Below are positions 34,101 through 42,789 of a stretch of 64,000 bases of DNA, one piece after another. The first letter of the stretch is position 1; every line of letters starts with the position of its first letter. The notes beneath the pieces were generated by a model that worked only from the letters and a program-made list of their open reading frames with translations, did not search any database and was not told the DNA's origin. Source of the DNA: Saccharothrix espanaensis DSM 44229 (GTDB lineage Bacteria; Actinomycetota; Actinomycetes; Mycobacteriales; Pseudonocardiaceae); assembly GCF_000328705.1 (NCBI RefSeq), contig NC_019673.1:4154001-4218000 (forward strand). Direction: 5' to 3'. Both the position numbers and the translations under genes were made by a program.

Positions 34101-34451
34101 CTGGGTGTGCGTGGAGTCCACCGTGCGCGCCGAGAGCTGCGCCGTGCCCGACGCCTTCGGGGTGTAGGTGGCGCTCCACGTCGTCTGGCCGACCGTCCAC
34201 GTGGCGACCTGCCAGTGGGCGCCGTTGTCCGACGACACCTCGACCCCGGCGATCCCGGCGTCGTCGGACACCGTGCCGCCGAACGTGTAGGGCGTGCCGA
34301 CCGCGGCTCCGGCCGGGGTGCTGGTGATCTCGATGGACGGGGCGGCGTGCGCCGCGGGCGTGATGGTCACGACGGGCACGACCGCGGCGAACACCGCCGC
34401 CGTGAGCAGCCGTGCCCAACCGGGTCTGTGACGGGTTGCGGGCAATGACAT
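31164..34451 (-). CDS. Secreted protein with four DUF4082 and Ig-like domains
   Basis: A 1095-aa exported protein. A signal peptide (ARLLTAAVFAAVVPVVTIT, cut after AHA) is followed by an Ig-like domain and then four copies of DUF4082, each recognisable by GVRFYKGxGNTGTHTGSLW, ATGTF-(T/A)-ETATGWQTL and a YWVDVVF end, separated by Big_5-like Ig domains (SPSITAGYDEVLDPTAVEFT and similar). DUF4082 modules are found in actinobacterial surface and carbohydrate-active proteins; their ligand is unknown. GAGGGGAGAACCAC precedes ATG 34451. No anchor at the C-terminus, so probably released. Confidence 0.92.
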   Translation of the reverse strand: MSLPATRHRPGWARLLTAAVFAAVVPVVTITPAAHAAPSIEITSTPAGAAVGTPYTFGGTVSDDAGIAGVEVSSDNGAHWQVATWTVGQTTWSATYTPKASGTAQLSARTVDSTHTQTSIATAGPTVAPRACPCSLWSDADVPANPDVADSSALELGVKWRSGTAGHVRGVRFYKGSGNTGTHTGSLWNTAGQRLATGTFADETATGWQTLIFSSPVAVAADTTYVASYLSPTGHFALNSGYFASSARYLEPLTGLQSGTEGFNGVFRGGAGYPDLSANDANYWVDVVWATEAGPDTHAPDQLSTAPLAGAGSVGLSPSITAGYDEVLDPTAVEFTLTGPGGAVAAQTSVISGGTTAKLTPDAALTAGTTYTASVRVKDVAGNQTTAYTWTFRTGATRPADCPCTIWDDFATPTQSSANDSGAVELGTRVRFTGRGEVLGVRFYKGVGNTGTHTGTLWSLSGTQLATGTFTGESTVGWQTLTFATPVVVQANTDYVVSYYAPNGHYAADQGFFSSTTPVGHGQIQAAIDTVAAPNGVYRYGGGFPSTGHLASNYWVDVVYRNGTNGDHVRPTLDTRTPAPDAGDVALGASVTAGFSEAIDTTSAQIRVTDDGGASLAGSAVWSGDLKSVTWTANGSFTPGTHYNVSVTVADVNGNVITAPVTWSFTTQAAGPGVASLFSTAIVPEVRSGSIRNARELGVRFGSPYNGVVSAIKFYKGAGNTGTHTGSIWNDFGTKLATGTFTDETATGWQTLTLDPPLVVKANTIYVASYTTPNGVYSYDPGYFDRRSPVVSGPLYTASGAYANGRYSTTTGAFPTDFYSGNFWVDVDFTPYADQTAPVNTGSTPSNEATGVGIDTSVTATFNEAVSLTGTKFRVETRWGVPLRGNLALANDDKTLVWTPVAPLSRNNNYRVTVEAWDPSANTAAALNWSFTTGDAACPCSVFSAAETPQISETADGNPYELGLRFTPGVDGQVTGVRFYKGIGNTGTHTGSLWTTTGTQLATGTFTGESASGWQTLTFATPVTVTAGTAYVVSYFAPNGHYSHDPSLTSRWLFPVNTPQLGGVASVYGNGTGFPTIATNGNYGPNYWVDVVFTN

Positions 34452-34819
34452 GTGGTTCTCCCCTCGGGGCCTGACGGCCCGTGGTCCCACGTCGGGCATC
34501 GGCTCGATCGCGGCTCCCGTTACCGAAATTCAAGAGCCCGCTTCGGTATTCGGATGAACGGTCGAACGTACTCCGGTCAGAGGGGGTCTTCGCAGGTCAG
34601 ATAATCTGTCAATGGGAGCCGGTGCAGTCCGCCGAAAGCGCTCCAGGGTGCGCGATTGCCGTGTTCCGGTGGTCTGTTCGCGGCTGCTCCGAATGGTCTT
34701 CCCGGTTTTCGGATCGCCGCCGAAGTCGGTATTCGTGGTTATTCGCCGGATTCCGGTCGGTGCGGGTGTCCGCACCGGAACCGGGCACGCCGGCCACGGC
34801 TGGTCCCTACCCTCGGGGG
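34452..34819. other. Gene-free divergent promoter region
   Basis: This 368-bp gap between the divergent DUF4082 gene and the serine hydrolase gene is visibly less GC-rich than its surroundings (for example CGGTATTCG occurs near 34545 and 34731). No convincing reading frame is present. It probably holds both promoters; no specific operator was recognised. Confidence 0.5.
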
Positions 34820-36235
34820 ATGAAGACGACGGGGGTGGGGATGCGACCGGGGGACTGGCCGGAGGTGCTGGCCGACGTGGACCGGCAGGCGACGTGGTTG
34901 CGGCGCTCGCCGGACCGGATGGGGCTGGCGGGGTTGATGCGGCTCTACGACGTGCCGGCGGTGAGCATCGCCGTGCGGCAGGACGGTGCCGAGCCGTGGG
35001 CCGGCGCGTACGGCGTGCCGTTCACCGGCTCCGCCGACGTGGTGGGACCGGGCACGATCTTCCAGGCGTGCTCGATCAGCAAGCACGTGGCCGCGTTCGG
35101 GGCGCTGCGCCTGGTGGACCAGGGCGTGCTGGACTTGGACGAGGACGTGGACGCCTACCTGAGGTCGTGGCGGCTGCCCGATTCCGACGGGTGGCGGCCG
35201 ACCGTGACGCTGCGCCACCTGCTCGCGCACACCGCGGGCCTGTCCTACAACTGGTTCCGCGGTTTCGGGCAGGACGAGCCGCTGCCGACCATCACCGAGG
35301 TGCTGCACGGGCAGCCGCCCGCCACCAGCCCGCCGGTGCGCCCGACGATGGTGCCCGGCACCGCGTTCCGCTACTCCGGCAGCCACTACGCCGTGCTCCA
35401 GCAACTCCTCGAAGACGTCACCGGCACCGGGTTCGCGGACCTGGTGCGCTCGCTCGTGCTCGACCCGCTCGGCCTCGTCGACAGCAGCTTCGACCAGGAC
35501 TTCCCGCACCGCCGCGGTGATGTCGCGCACGGCCACCACGTCGACGGCACCCCGCTGCGCGGCGGGTGGCGGGTGCAGCCGGAACTGGCGGGCGCGGGCC
35601 TGTGGACGACTCCCGCGGACCTGACCCGGCTGGCTACCGAACTGGCCCACGCCCGCACCGGCGATTCCGCCCTGCTGTCCCGCGAACTCGCCGTGGACGC
35701 GACCACGCCTCAGGTGCCCGGCGGCTACGGCCTCGGTACCAGGGTGTACGACGACGGCAGGTTCGGCCACACCGGCGGCAACGTCGGCTACTCGTGCTGG
35801 CTGGCCACCTGGCCGTCGTCCGGGACCAGCATGGCGGTGATGCTGGCCAACGACGGTGCCGACGAGGTCCTGTGGACCCTCCTCACCGCCGCCCGCGAGG
35901 TCTACGACACCCCGCCGGTCCGGGCCGGTGCCGTCGACCCGGTCGGCGAGTACCGCGCGTGGGACGGCTGCACCGTAACGATCACCGACGACGCCGGCGC
36001 GCTCGCGTTGCAGGTCCCCGGCCAGCCCCCGCTCCCGCTGCACGCCCTCCCGAACGGCGATTGGCGCACCGCGGCCCTCGACGGCGAGCTGACCGTGCGC
36101 GAACGGGGCGGCGAGGTCGTGCTGGAGCTGCGCCAGCAGGACACCGTGCTCACCGCAACGCGGCCCCTGGTCCGCGGTGCGACGCTGGAGGCCGCGGCGG
36201 ACGTCGCAGCGGACGTCGCGGAGGGCGGGGCGTGA
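34820..36235 (+). CDS. Beta-lactamase/serine hydrolase-family protein (peptidase S12-like)
   Basis: A 471-aa cytosolic serine hydrolase of the class C beta-lactamase/penicillin-binding-protein fold: nucleophile motif CSISKH (SxxK), a tyrosine motif RYSGSHY in place of the usual YSN, and GHTGGN in the KTG position. No signal peptide. The C-terminal ~90 residues (VGEYRAWDGCTVTITDD...) form the extra beta domain typical of S12 esterases and peptidases. Its TGA overlaps the ATG of the FAD oxidoreductase (TGATG), implying a joint pathway. ATG 34841 is an alternative start. Substrate unknown. Confidence 0.87.
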   Translation: MKTTGVGMRPGDWPEVLADVDRQATWLRRSPDRMGLAGLMRLYDVPAVSIAVRQDGAEPWAGAYGVPFTGSADVVGPGTIFQACSISKHVAAFGALRLVDQGVLDLDEDVDAYLRSWRLPDSDGWRPTVTLRHLLAHTAGLSYNWFRGFGQDEPLPTITEVLHGQPPATSPPVRPTMVPGTAFRYSGSHYAVLQQLLEDVTGTGFADLVRSLVLDPLGLVDSSFDQDFPHRRGDVAHGHHVDGTPLRGGWRVQPELAGAGLWTTPADLTRLATELAHARTGDSALLSRELAVDATTPQVPGGYGLGTRVYDDGRFGHTGGNVGYSCWLATWPSSGTSMAVMLANDGADEVLWTLLTAAREVYDTPPVRAGAVDPVGEYRAWDGCTVTITDDAGALALQVPGQPPLPLHALPNGDWRTAALDGELTVRERGGEVVLELRQQDTVLTATRPLVRGATLEAAADVAADVAEGGA

Positions 36236-37413
36236 TGGTCGGACGGGTGGTGGTCGTCGGCGCGGGTGTGTACGGCGCGGCGGTGGCGGCGTCGCTGGCG
36301 GACCGTGGCGCGCGGGTGACCGTGGTGGACGCGGGCGCGCCCGCCGGCGGCACGTCCGGGGCGACGTTCTCGTGGACCAACTCCTGCGGCAAGCAGCCCC
36401 GGTCCTACCACGACCTGAACGTGGCGGGCATGGCGGCGCACCGGCGGCTCGCGGCGCAGGGCGACTGGTACCACGAGGGCGGCAACCTGGAGTGGGCAGG
36501 CGACGCCGCCGGGCAGCGGGAGTTGCGGCGCAAGGTCGCCTCGCTGCTGGACTACGGCTACGAGGCGCGGTGGCTGGACCGGGCCGGGGCGCTGGTCCTG
36601 GAACCCGACCTGGACCCGGCGTCGGTGCCCGCGGACGGCATCGCCTACTTCCCGCGCGAGGGCTGGGTCGAACCGGCCCGGCTGATCGGCCACCTGCTGT
36701 CCCGGGCCGTCGCGCGCGGCGCGGAGGTGGTCCGCGACGACGCCGTGACCGGTCTGGACGTGGCCGACGGGGCGGTCCGCGTGGTCCGGCTGGCGTCGGG
36801 CCGGCGGCTGCCGGTGGACGCCGTGGTCAACTGCGCCGGCCCGCAGGCCGCCGGAATCGCCGAACTGGCCGGGCTGGCGCTGCCCATGCGCAACACGCGC
36901 GGCGTGCTGGTCTACACCTCGCCGGTCGCGGTCGCGGTGTCCCGCGTGGTGCACGCGCCGGAGGTCCACCTCCGCCCGGACGGAGCCGGGCGGCTGGTGC
37001 TGCACACCCACCAGGTCGACGGCGCGGCGCACGTCTCGGAGTCCGGGCGGACCCACGTCGACCCGGCGGCCGTCGACGCGGTGCTGGCCGCCGGGCGCGA
37101 GCTGTACCCGGGGTTGCGGGCGGCGGCCGTGGTGGACGTGCGGGTGGGGGAGCGGCCCATCCCCGGCGACGGGCTGCCGGTGCTGGGCCGGGTGGTCGGG
37201 CTGCCGAACTTCCACTTCGCGGTGTCGCACAGCGGCGCGACGTTGAGCGTGCACGCGGGCGACCTGGTCGGCGCCGAGGTGCTGGGCGAAGACCGCGACG
37301 ACGCACTGGCCCCGTTCCGGTTCGAGCGGTTCCTGGTCGATCTCGACCCGCAACAGAGCCCGGACGACGGCTACCGCGCCAAGTCTGTGGAGCGGCTGCT
37401 CGACCCGGCGTGA
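36235..37413 (+). CDS. FAD-dependent oxidoreductase (DAO family)
   Basis: A 392-aa flavoenzyme of the D-amino-acid oxidase/glycine oxidase family. The dinucleotide motif VVVVGAGVYGAAVAASLADR is at the N-terminus, followed by GGTSGATFSWTNS, and the C-terminal RPIPGDGLPVLGRV and FHFAVSHSGATLS complete the FAD domain. It would oxidise a secondary or primary amine or amino acid. Translationally coupled to the upstream serine hydrolase, which might release its substrate from an amide or ester. Confidence 0.9.
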   Translation: MVGRVVVVGAGVYGAAVAASLADRGARVTVVDAGAPAGGTSGATFSWTNSCGKQPRSYHDLNVAGMAAHRRLAAQGDWYHEGGNLEWAGDAAGQRELRRKVASLLDYGYEARWLDRAGALVLEPDLDPASVPADGIAYFPREGWVEPARLIGHLLSRAVARGAEVVRDDAVTGLDVADGAVRVVRLASGRRLPVDAVVNCAGPQAAGIAELAGLALPMRNTRGVLVYTSPVAVAVSRVVHAPEVHLRPDGAGRLVLHTHQVDGAAHVSESGRTHVDPAAVDAVLAAGRELYPGLRAAAVVDVRVGERPIPGDGLPVLGRVVGLPNFHFAVSHSGATLSVHAGDLVGAEVLGEDRDDALAPFRFERFLVDLDPQQSPDDGYRAKSVERLLDPA

Positions 37414-37431
37414 ACGCGGCCACACCGCCGG

Positions 37432-38346
37432 TTACACCAGCCGGAGCGTCTCGTCCACGCCGAGCGTGAACACGTCGGGCCGCGCGTAGTGGCCGACCGG
37501 GTCGAAGTCGAACCGGGCGCGGGCGAGGTCGGCCAGGTCGAGGTCGGCGACGAGCACGCCCTCGCCGCCGCGCAACGGTCCGGCCAGCACCTCGCCCAGC
37601 GGTGAGACGATCATGCTGCCGCCCGCGATCAGGACGGTGGCCGGGTCGTCGCCCTGCACCGGGTGCACGTCGGCCGGTTGGTCGGCGCGCGTGAGGTACT
37701 GGTTGGCGCTCAACACGAAGCAACGGCCTTCGCGCGCCACGTGGCGCATGGTCTCGCCCCAGTTCTCGCGGTCGTCCACGGTCGGTGCGCACCACAGGTC
37801 GACGCCCTTCGCGTACATCGCTGTGCGCAGCAGCGGCATGTAGTTCTCCCAGCAGATCGCCGCGCCCAGCCGCGCCCGGCCGGTGTCGAACACCGGCAGC
37901 GTCGAACCGTCGCCCTGGCCCCAGATGACCCGCTCGGCGGCCGTGGGCACGAGTTTGCGGTGCAGGCCGAGGTAGCCGTCCGGGCCGAAGAACAGGGCCA
38001 CGCAGTACAGCGTGCCGCGCCGGCGTTCGATCGCGCCGAGGACGACGTGGCAGCCCAGTTCCCGGGTGAGCGCGGCGAGCCGGTCGGTCTGCGGACCGGG
38101 CACGGTGATCGCCGAGTCGTGGTAGCGGCGGAACAGCTCGCGGCCTTCCGGCGTGCGGTTGCCGACCGTCACGCCGAAGTCGAGGCCCTTCGGGTAGCCG
38201 CCGAGGAACGCCTCCGGCAGCACCACCAGGCCGGCCCCGTCGGCCACCGCGCGGCGGATCCACTCCTGGGCCCGGCGGAGGTTGTCGGCGGTGTCGAAGA
38301 GCCGGGCCCCGGCTTGGACGACGGCGGCGCGCACGGTGCTGGTCAT
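37432..38346 (-). CDS. Nitrilase-family carbon-nitrogen hydrolase
   Basis: A 304-aa nitrilase with the full catalytic set: Glu45 in VLPEAFLGGYP, Lys131 in LHRKLVPT and Cys165 in LGAAICWENY. The CWEN-(Y/L) motif and length are those of true aliphatic/aromatic nitrilases rather than amidases. It hydrolyses nitriles to acids and ammonia; the natural substrate is unknown. ATG 38346 gives the normal N-terminus. A strong hairpin separates it from the upstream isochorismatase-like gene, so it is probably transcribed from its own promoter or by readthrough. Confidence 0.92.
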   Translation of the reverse strand: MTSTVRAAVVQAGARLFDTADNLRRAQEWIRRAVADGAGLVVLPEAFLGGYPKGLDFGVTVGNRTPEGRELFRRYHDSAITVPGPQTDRLAALTRELGCHVVLGAIERRRGTLYCVALFFGPDGYLGLHRKLVPTAAERVIWGQGDGSTLPVFDTGRARLGAAICWENYMPLLRTAMYAKGVDLWCAPTVDDRENWGETMRHVAREGRCFVLSANQYLTRADQPADVHPVQGDDPATVLIAGGSMIVSPLGEVLAGPLRGGEGVLVADLDLADLARARFDFDPVGHYARPDVFTLGVDETLRLV

Positions 38347-38360
38347 GTCCGCGACGTTAC

Positions 38361-38406
38361 GTGGTGTCACCGGGTCGTGGCGGCGGCGACGACCCGGTGA
38401 CACCAC
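38361..38406. terminator. Strong hairpin terminator
   Basis: GTGGTGTCACCGGGTCGT (38361-38378) and its perfect complement (38389-38406) form an 18-bp stem with a 10-nt loop, between the isochorismatase-like stop (38416) and the nitrilase start (38346). Best read as the terminator of the former gene; there is no T tract, as usual in actinomycetes. Confidence 0.85.
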
Positions 38407-38415
38407 GCGCGGAGG

Positions 38416-38976
38416 TCAGCCCTGCGCCGTGAAGTCGACCTCGCCGGTCTTCACGGTCGCCGCGGTGCGGCCCGGCGCGGTCTGGAACGACCAGTACAGG
38501 TTCGTGTGCGTGATGACCTGGTCCGGGGTCGGCGCGCCCCACGCCGACAGGTCGTCGGTGGTGTGCGCGTCGGTGACCAGGGTGGCGTCGTAGCCCCGGA
38601 CGAACGCACCGTGCAAAGTGGACCGGACGCACGCGTCGGTCTGCGCACCGACCACGACCAGGCGGCCGACCGCGAGCCCCGCCAGCACCTCTTCCAGCGT
38701 GGTCTCCTCGAACGAGTCGCCGTACTCCTTGGCCACCAGCGGCTCGGCGGCGTCCGGCACCAGCTCGGGCACGATCTGCCACTGGTCGGTGCCCTTGGGC
38801 AGCTCCTCGGACGAGTGCTGGACCCACACCACGGGAACGTCCTCCTGGCGCGCTTTCGCCACCAGGCTCCCGATGTTGCCCACCACGGCGTCACGTTCGT
38901 GCGCTTTTCCCACGACGCCGTTCTGCACGTCGATGACGATCAGCGCGGTGTTGGGCCGCTGGTTCAAAGTCGTCAT
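38416..38976 (-). CDS. Isochorismatase-like cysteine hydrolase
   Basis: A 186-aa hydrolase of the isochorismatase/nicotinamidase fold. The catalytic triad is visible: Asp16 in ALIVIDVQNG, Lys83 in VAKEYGDSF and Cys116 in GAQTDACVRST, with the preceding cis-peptide region VVVGAQ. Such enzymes hydrolyse amides, ureides or vinyl ethers; isochorismate itself is unlikely without a siderophore cluster. GGGAAAGGCAAGATC precedes ATG 38976. It ends at a strong hairpin. Confidence 0.92.
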   Translation of the reverse strand: MTTLNQRPNTALIVIDVQNGVVGKAHERDAVVGNIGSLVAKARQEDVPVVWVQHSSEELPKGTDQWQIVPELVPDAAEPLVAKEYGDSFEETTLEEVLAGLAVGRLVVVGAQTDACVRSTLHGAFVRGYDATLVTDAHTTDDLSAWGAPTPDQVITHTNLYWSFQTAPGRTAATVKTGEVDFTAQG

Positions 38977-39364
38977 GATCTTGCCTTTCCCCCGCAGTCG
39001 GATGTCACCGCCGACACTAGTCGCAGCCGGGCCCGGCGCGTGGCGGATCGACCGCGGGCAGGGCACTTCGCTTGCGCACCAAGGGTTTCGGCAACTGACG
39101 GTAAGCCTGCGATCACTCGTCCGGATCGGCCCCGGGCCGCCGCGAAGCGCTCAAGGGCGCACTGATCGCCGAGTACGAGCGGGTCACTCCGATGGACGCG
39201 CGGCTGAGCTCGTCGCCGAAGATCACCGGATGCCCGAGCACCTCGAGAACGCCGAGCGGCGCGTGCTCGAAGACCGCCGGTCCGCGGCGTCCGAGACACC
39301 CGGTTGAGCGAGCCACCCGGTTGAGCTAGTTACACGCCGGCGCGCCGGCGGGAGGATGGCGACC
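38977..39364. other. Intergenic region with short coding-like debris
   Basis: No complete gene. On the plus strand around 39130-39190 a short stretch (REALKGALIAEYERVTPMDA) looks like the start of a lost protein but stops making sense after a few codons. Near 39297-39328 a CACCCGGTTGAG motif is repeated with 19-bp spacing. The esterase ribosome site GGAGG is at 39351-39355. Confidence 0.4.
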
Positions 39365-40891
39365 GTGCCCCACGAGACGATCACGGTCGACACCGCCCAC
39401 GGCCGGGTCTCCGGCATCGCCGAGGCGGAGTTCGCGCGCTTCCAGGGGATTCCGTACGCCGCGCCGCCGACCGGGCCGAACCGGTTCGGCGCGCCCGTAC
39501 CGCCGCGGCCGTGGAGCGGGGTGCTGCCCGCGCACGGGTTCGGCCCGCCCGCGCCCCGGCCCGTCGGCGGCTCGTTCGACGAGATCCTCAGCGGCCTCGA
39601 CCCGGTGCCGGGGGACGGCTGGCTCAACCTCAACGTCTGGACGCCGGACGTGACCGGGTCGTCGCCGGTCCTGGTGTGGATCCACGGCGGCGCGTTCCTG
39701 CGCGGCTCGTCCGCCGGGACCATGTACGACGGCGCGGCGTTCGCCGAGGCCGGCGTGGTGCTGGTGTCGTTCAACTACCGGCTCGGCGTCGAGGGGTTCG
39801 GGTACGTCGCCGACGCGCCGGTGCCGGCCAACCGGGGGCTGCTCGACCAGATCGCGGCGCTGGAGTGGGTGCGCGACAACATCGCCGGGTTCGGCGGCGA
39901 CCCGGACAACGTGACCGTGTTCGGTGAGTCGGCCGGCGCGATGAGCATCCTGACCCTGCTGTCGCTCGACCTCGGGCTGTTCCACCGGGCGATCGCGCAG
40001 AGCGGCAGCGCGCACGTCGTGCAGACCGCCGCCGACGCCGCCCTGGTGACCGGGGAGATCGCCCTGGCACTCGGCGTGCCGCCGACGGCCGAGGGACTGT
40101 CCGGAGTGGACACCGCCGACCTCGTCGCGGCGCAGACCCTGGTGCACAACCTGGTCGTGGGCACGGCGGACGCCGGGAAGTACGGCGAGAGCACCATCCA
40201 GACCTGCGGCATGTCGCTGGTGCCGGTGGTGGACGGCGACCTGGTGCGGGTCCGGCCGATCGACGCCATCGCGGCCGGCGCGGGCCAGGACGTGCCGCTG
40301 GTCATCGGCACCACGACCGAGGAGCACCGGTACTTCGTGCTGTCCCAGTCGTGGGAGGGCCTGCCGGTCGGGGCGTGGGTGCAGCGGCTGGCCGCGTACG
40401 GCGTGCCCGACCCGGCCCGGTTCTACGACCAGTACGCCGAGGGCACCACCGCGCGCTACCCCCGCGACACCCCGGCGGAGGTGTTCTCGGCGGTGATGAC
40501 CGACCGGCTGTTCCGGATCCCCAGCCTCCGGGTGGCCGAGGCGCGCAAGGGCCACGCGCCCACCTACGTGTACGACTTCGGGTGGCGCACCCCCGTGCCG
40601 TCGGTCGGCGGCGGCGCGCTGGGCGCGTGCCACGTGGTGGAGTTGCCGTTCGTGTGGCACACCCTGGGCGCGTCGGGCGTGGACGAACTGGTCGCCGACG
40701 GGCCCGTCCCGCTCGCCGACGAGGTGAACGGCCGGTGGGTGGAGTTCGCGGCGACGGGGAGCCTGGAGTCGTGGGACGAGTACGGCGACGAGCGCCCGGT
40801 GATGGTCTTCCACGCGGAGCGGTCCGCGGTCGTGCCGGACCCGCGTGGGGCGGAGCGCGCCCTGTGGGACGGCGCGCTCGATCCCGAGTAG
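39365..40891 (+). CDS. Type B carboxylesterase
   Basis: A 508-aa alpha/beta-hydrolase of the carboxylesterase/para-nitrobenzyl esterase family: FQGIPYAAPPTGPNRF, oxyanion motif VWIHGGAFLRGSSAG, nucleophile elbow FGESAGAMS, catalytic acid in GTTTEEHRY and His in LGACHVVELPFVWH. No signal peptide, so cytosolic. GTG 39365 is preferred because GGAGG ends 9 nt before it; the nearby ATG 39356 touches that ribosome site. Substrate unknown. Confidence 0.92.
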   Translation: MPHETITVDTAHGRVSGIAEAEFARFQGIPYAAPPTGPNRFGAPVPPRPWSGVLPAHGFGPPAPRPVGGSFDEILSGLDPVPGDGWLNLNVWTPDVTGSSPVLVWIHGGAFLRGSSAGTMYDGAAFAEAGVVLVSFNYRLGVEGFGYVADAPVPANRGLLDQIAALEWVRDNIAGFGGDPDNVTVFGESAGAMSILTLLSLDLGLFHRAIAQSGSAHVVQTAADAALVTGEIALALGVPPTAEGLSGVDTADLVAAQTLVHNLVVGTADAGKYGESTIQTCGMSLVPVVDGDLVRVRPIDAIAAGAGQDVPLVIGTTTEEHRYFVLSQSWEGLPVGAWVQRLAAYGVPDPARFYDQYAEGTTARYPRDTPAEVFSAVMTDRLFRIPSLRVAEARKGHAPTYVYDFGWRTPVPSVGGGALGACHVVELPFVWHTLGASGVDELVADGPVPLADEVNGRWVEFAATGSLESWDEYGDERPVMVFHAERSAVVPDPRGAERALWDGALDPE

Positions 40892-40990
40892 CGCGCGGGG
40901 TTCGGCGTCGACCGCGCTTGTCACACCCCGCCGGGCGGGCCACGATGACGCGGTGGGCATCGATCCCGCGGGGCGGCGGGCGCGGATCAC

Positions 40991-41821
40991 GTGACCGGGC
41001 TGCGCAACGAGGTGTCGTCGGAGTCGGTCGCCACGGCGGTCCAGGTCGGCGTGCCGCACGGCGGCATGCACCTGTCCGCACCGCCCGAACAGCCCGTCCC
41101 GCGCCAGTTGCCCGCGCCGCCCGCGCACTTCACCGGCCGTGAAGCCGACCTGGCCCGCCTCGACCGCGCGCTGGACGGGGCAGTCGGCACCGTCGTCATC
41201 TCGGCGGTCACCGGCGCGGGCGGGATCGGCAAGACATGGCTCGCGCTGCACTGGGCGCACCGCAACGCCCACCGGTTCCCGGACGGCGTGCTGCCCGTCG
41301 ACCTGCGCGGGTTCAGCCCCGACGACGAGCCGGTGCCCGCGTCCGTCGCCGTGCGCGGGTTCCTCGGTGCGCTGGGCGTGTGGCCGGCGGCCGTCCCGGT
41401 GGACGAGCACGCCCAGGCTGCGCTGTCTCGGACCCTGGTCACCAGCCGCCGTCGGTTGCCGATGCCGGCCGGCGCGTTCGGCGCCCGGTAGGTGGCGCTG
41501 GACCTGCTGCCTGACGTGGACGCGCACGCGTTGCCGGAGCGCCGGATCGGGGCGTGCCGCCGCCCACCCCGACCTGTCGCCGGCGGTCGTGGCCGACGAG
41601 TTGCGGGAGGCCGGGTTGGCCGGTCTGGACGACGGCGAACCCGCCGCGAGCGTGCCGGTCGTGCTCTCGTGGTCCTACCGCGCGCTGCCGCCGGAGCACA
41701 CGCCGAGGTCTTCGCGCTGCTGGGCGTCGCGCCCGGTCCGGACATCGCCGTGGCCGCCGCGTCCAGGCTGACGGGGGCCGCCCGTCCACAAGACCCGGAT
41801 CGTGCTCGACGCCTTGGAACA
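40991..41821 (+). pseudogene. Broken NB-ARC/STAND regulator
   Basis: GTG 40991 opens MTGLRNEVSSESVATAVQVG, then PPAHFTGREADLARLDRAL and a Walker A-like VTGAGGIGKTWLALHWAH, the NB-ARC core of AfsR-type regulators. A stop at 41489-41491 interrupts after VTSRRRLPMPAG, where the family continues. Fragments go on in other frames: [46 protein letters not shown] and [20 protein letters not shown]. At least two frameshifts and deletions are needed. It then joins an unrelated ABC ATPase near 41821. Confidence 0.75.
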
Positions 41822-42373
41822 GGCTACCCGCACGAGTTCTCCGGCGGGCAGCGCCAGCGGGTGGGCATCGCGCGGGCGATCATCCTCGAACCCGACCTGG
41901 TGGTGGCCGACGAGCCGGTGTCCGCGCTGGACGTCTCGGTGCAGGCGCAGATCGTGAACCTGCTGGAGGACGTCAAGCGGTCGTTGTCGCTGACCACGCT
42001 GGTCATCGCGCACGACCTGGCCGTGGTCCGGCACCTGAGCGACACGGTCGGCGTGATGTACCTGGGCCGGCTGGTGGAGGAGGCGGAGTCGACCGCGCTC
42101 TACCGCGACCCGCTGCACCCCTACACCCGCTCGCTGATGTCGGCCGTGCCGCTGCCGGACCCGGAGGCCGAGGCCCGCCGCGAGCGGATCATCCTGACCG
42201 GCGACCTGCCCAGCCCCACCGCACCACCACCCGGCTGCCCGTTCCACACCCGCTGCCCGGTCCGCCGGGACACCCGGTGCGCCACCGAGGTCCCGCTGGT
42301 CCGCGAGGTCCGGCCGGGGCACCGCGTCGCGTGCCACTGGGTGGACGCCCAGCCCGTGCCCGGTGGTCGGTGA
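41822..42373 (+). pseudogene. 3' half of an OppF/DppF-type peptide ABC transporter ATPase
   Basis: A 183-codon fragment beginning [20 protein letters not shown], with signature motif, Walker [21 protein letters not shown], switch His in [14 protein letters not shown] and the oligopeptide-ATPase C-terminus [19 protein letters not shown] and [10 protein letters not shown]. The Walker A half is missing, so it cannot be an active ATPase alone. It is fused directly to debris of a STAND regulator, and no permease or binding-protein genes are nearby: a deletion or recombination scar. Confidence 0.85.
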
Positions 42374-42375
42374 CG

Positions 42376-42413
42376 GACCGAGCCCCGCGCACGTCGGTGC
42401 GCGGGGCTCGGTC
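42376..42413. terminator. Strong intrinsic terminator after the OppF fragment
   Basis: GACCGAGCCCCGCGCAC (42376-42392) pairs perfectly with 42397-42413 around a GTCG tetraloop, three bases after the OppF stop: 17-bp stem followed by TTGC. It looks like the original terminator of the lost transporter operon and still insulates the convergent gene. The rest of the gap to 42789 shows no gene. Confidence 0.9.
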
Positions 42414-42789
42414 TTGCGGTCCGTCAGCCGTGGTCTGTCAGCTGTGACCCGGTGGTGGTGGGCGGCAGTCGTCGGGAGGCCGTCGGTGGCGGTGCGTGCC
42501 GGCCGAAGCCGGTCACGCCCGCGACACGCCAGGGGTCGGCACGGCGGTCGCCTCTCGGCGGTGTGCACGACGCGGCTCCAGCCGAACGGTATTCCGCGAA
42601 GGCATTTCTGGTGAGGCCCGGGGACACTGACCGCACCGACCGCCTCGTACAACGGCCGCCACCCCCGGCTTGTTCCCCGAAGTGGAATGTGTCTCCGGTC
42701 ACATCCTGGTCATGGTCGGCGGCCCTCGCGCTCGCGCCTCGGGGGTCCGGTCCGCCGGGCGGGAGCCGGGGTGAGGCGGACCGCCGGAC

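Noticed and set aside
31065..34448. An 1127-codon plus-strand open frame opposite the DUF4082 protein
   Set aside because: It mirrors the fourfold repeat of the opposite strand and has no recognisable domain or ribosome site.
38416..38976. Siderophore (isochorismate) pathway
   Set aside because: No isochorismate synthase, DHB ligase or NRPS genes are nearby; the isochorismatase fold is widespread in unrelated hydrolases.
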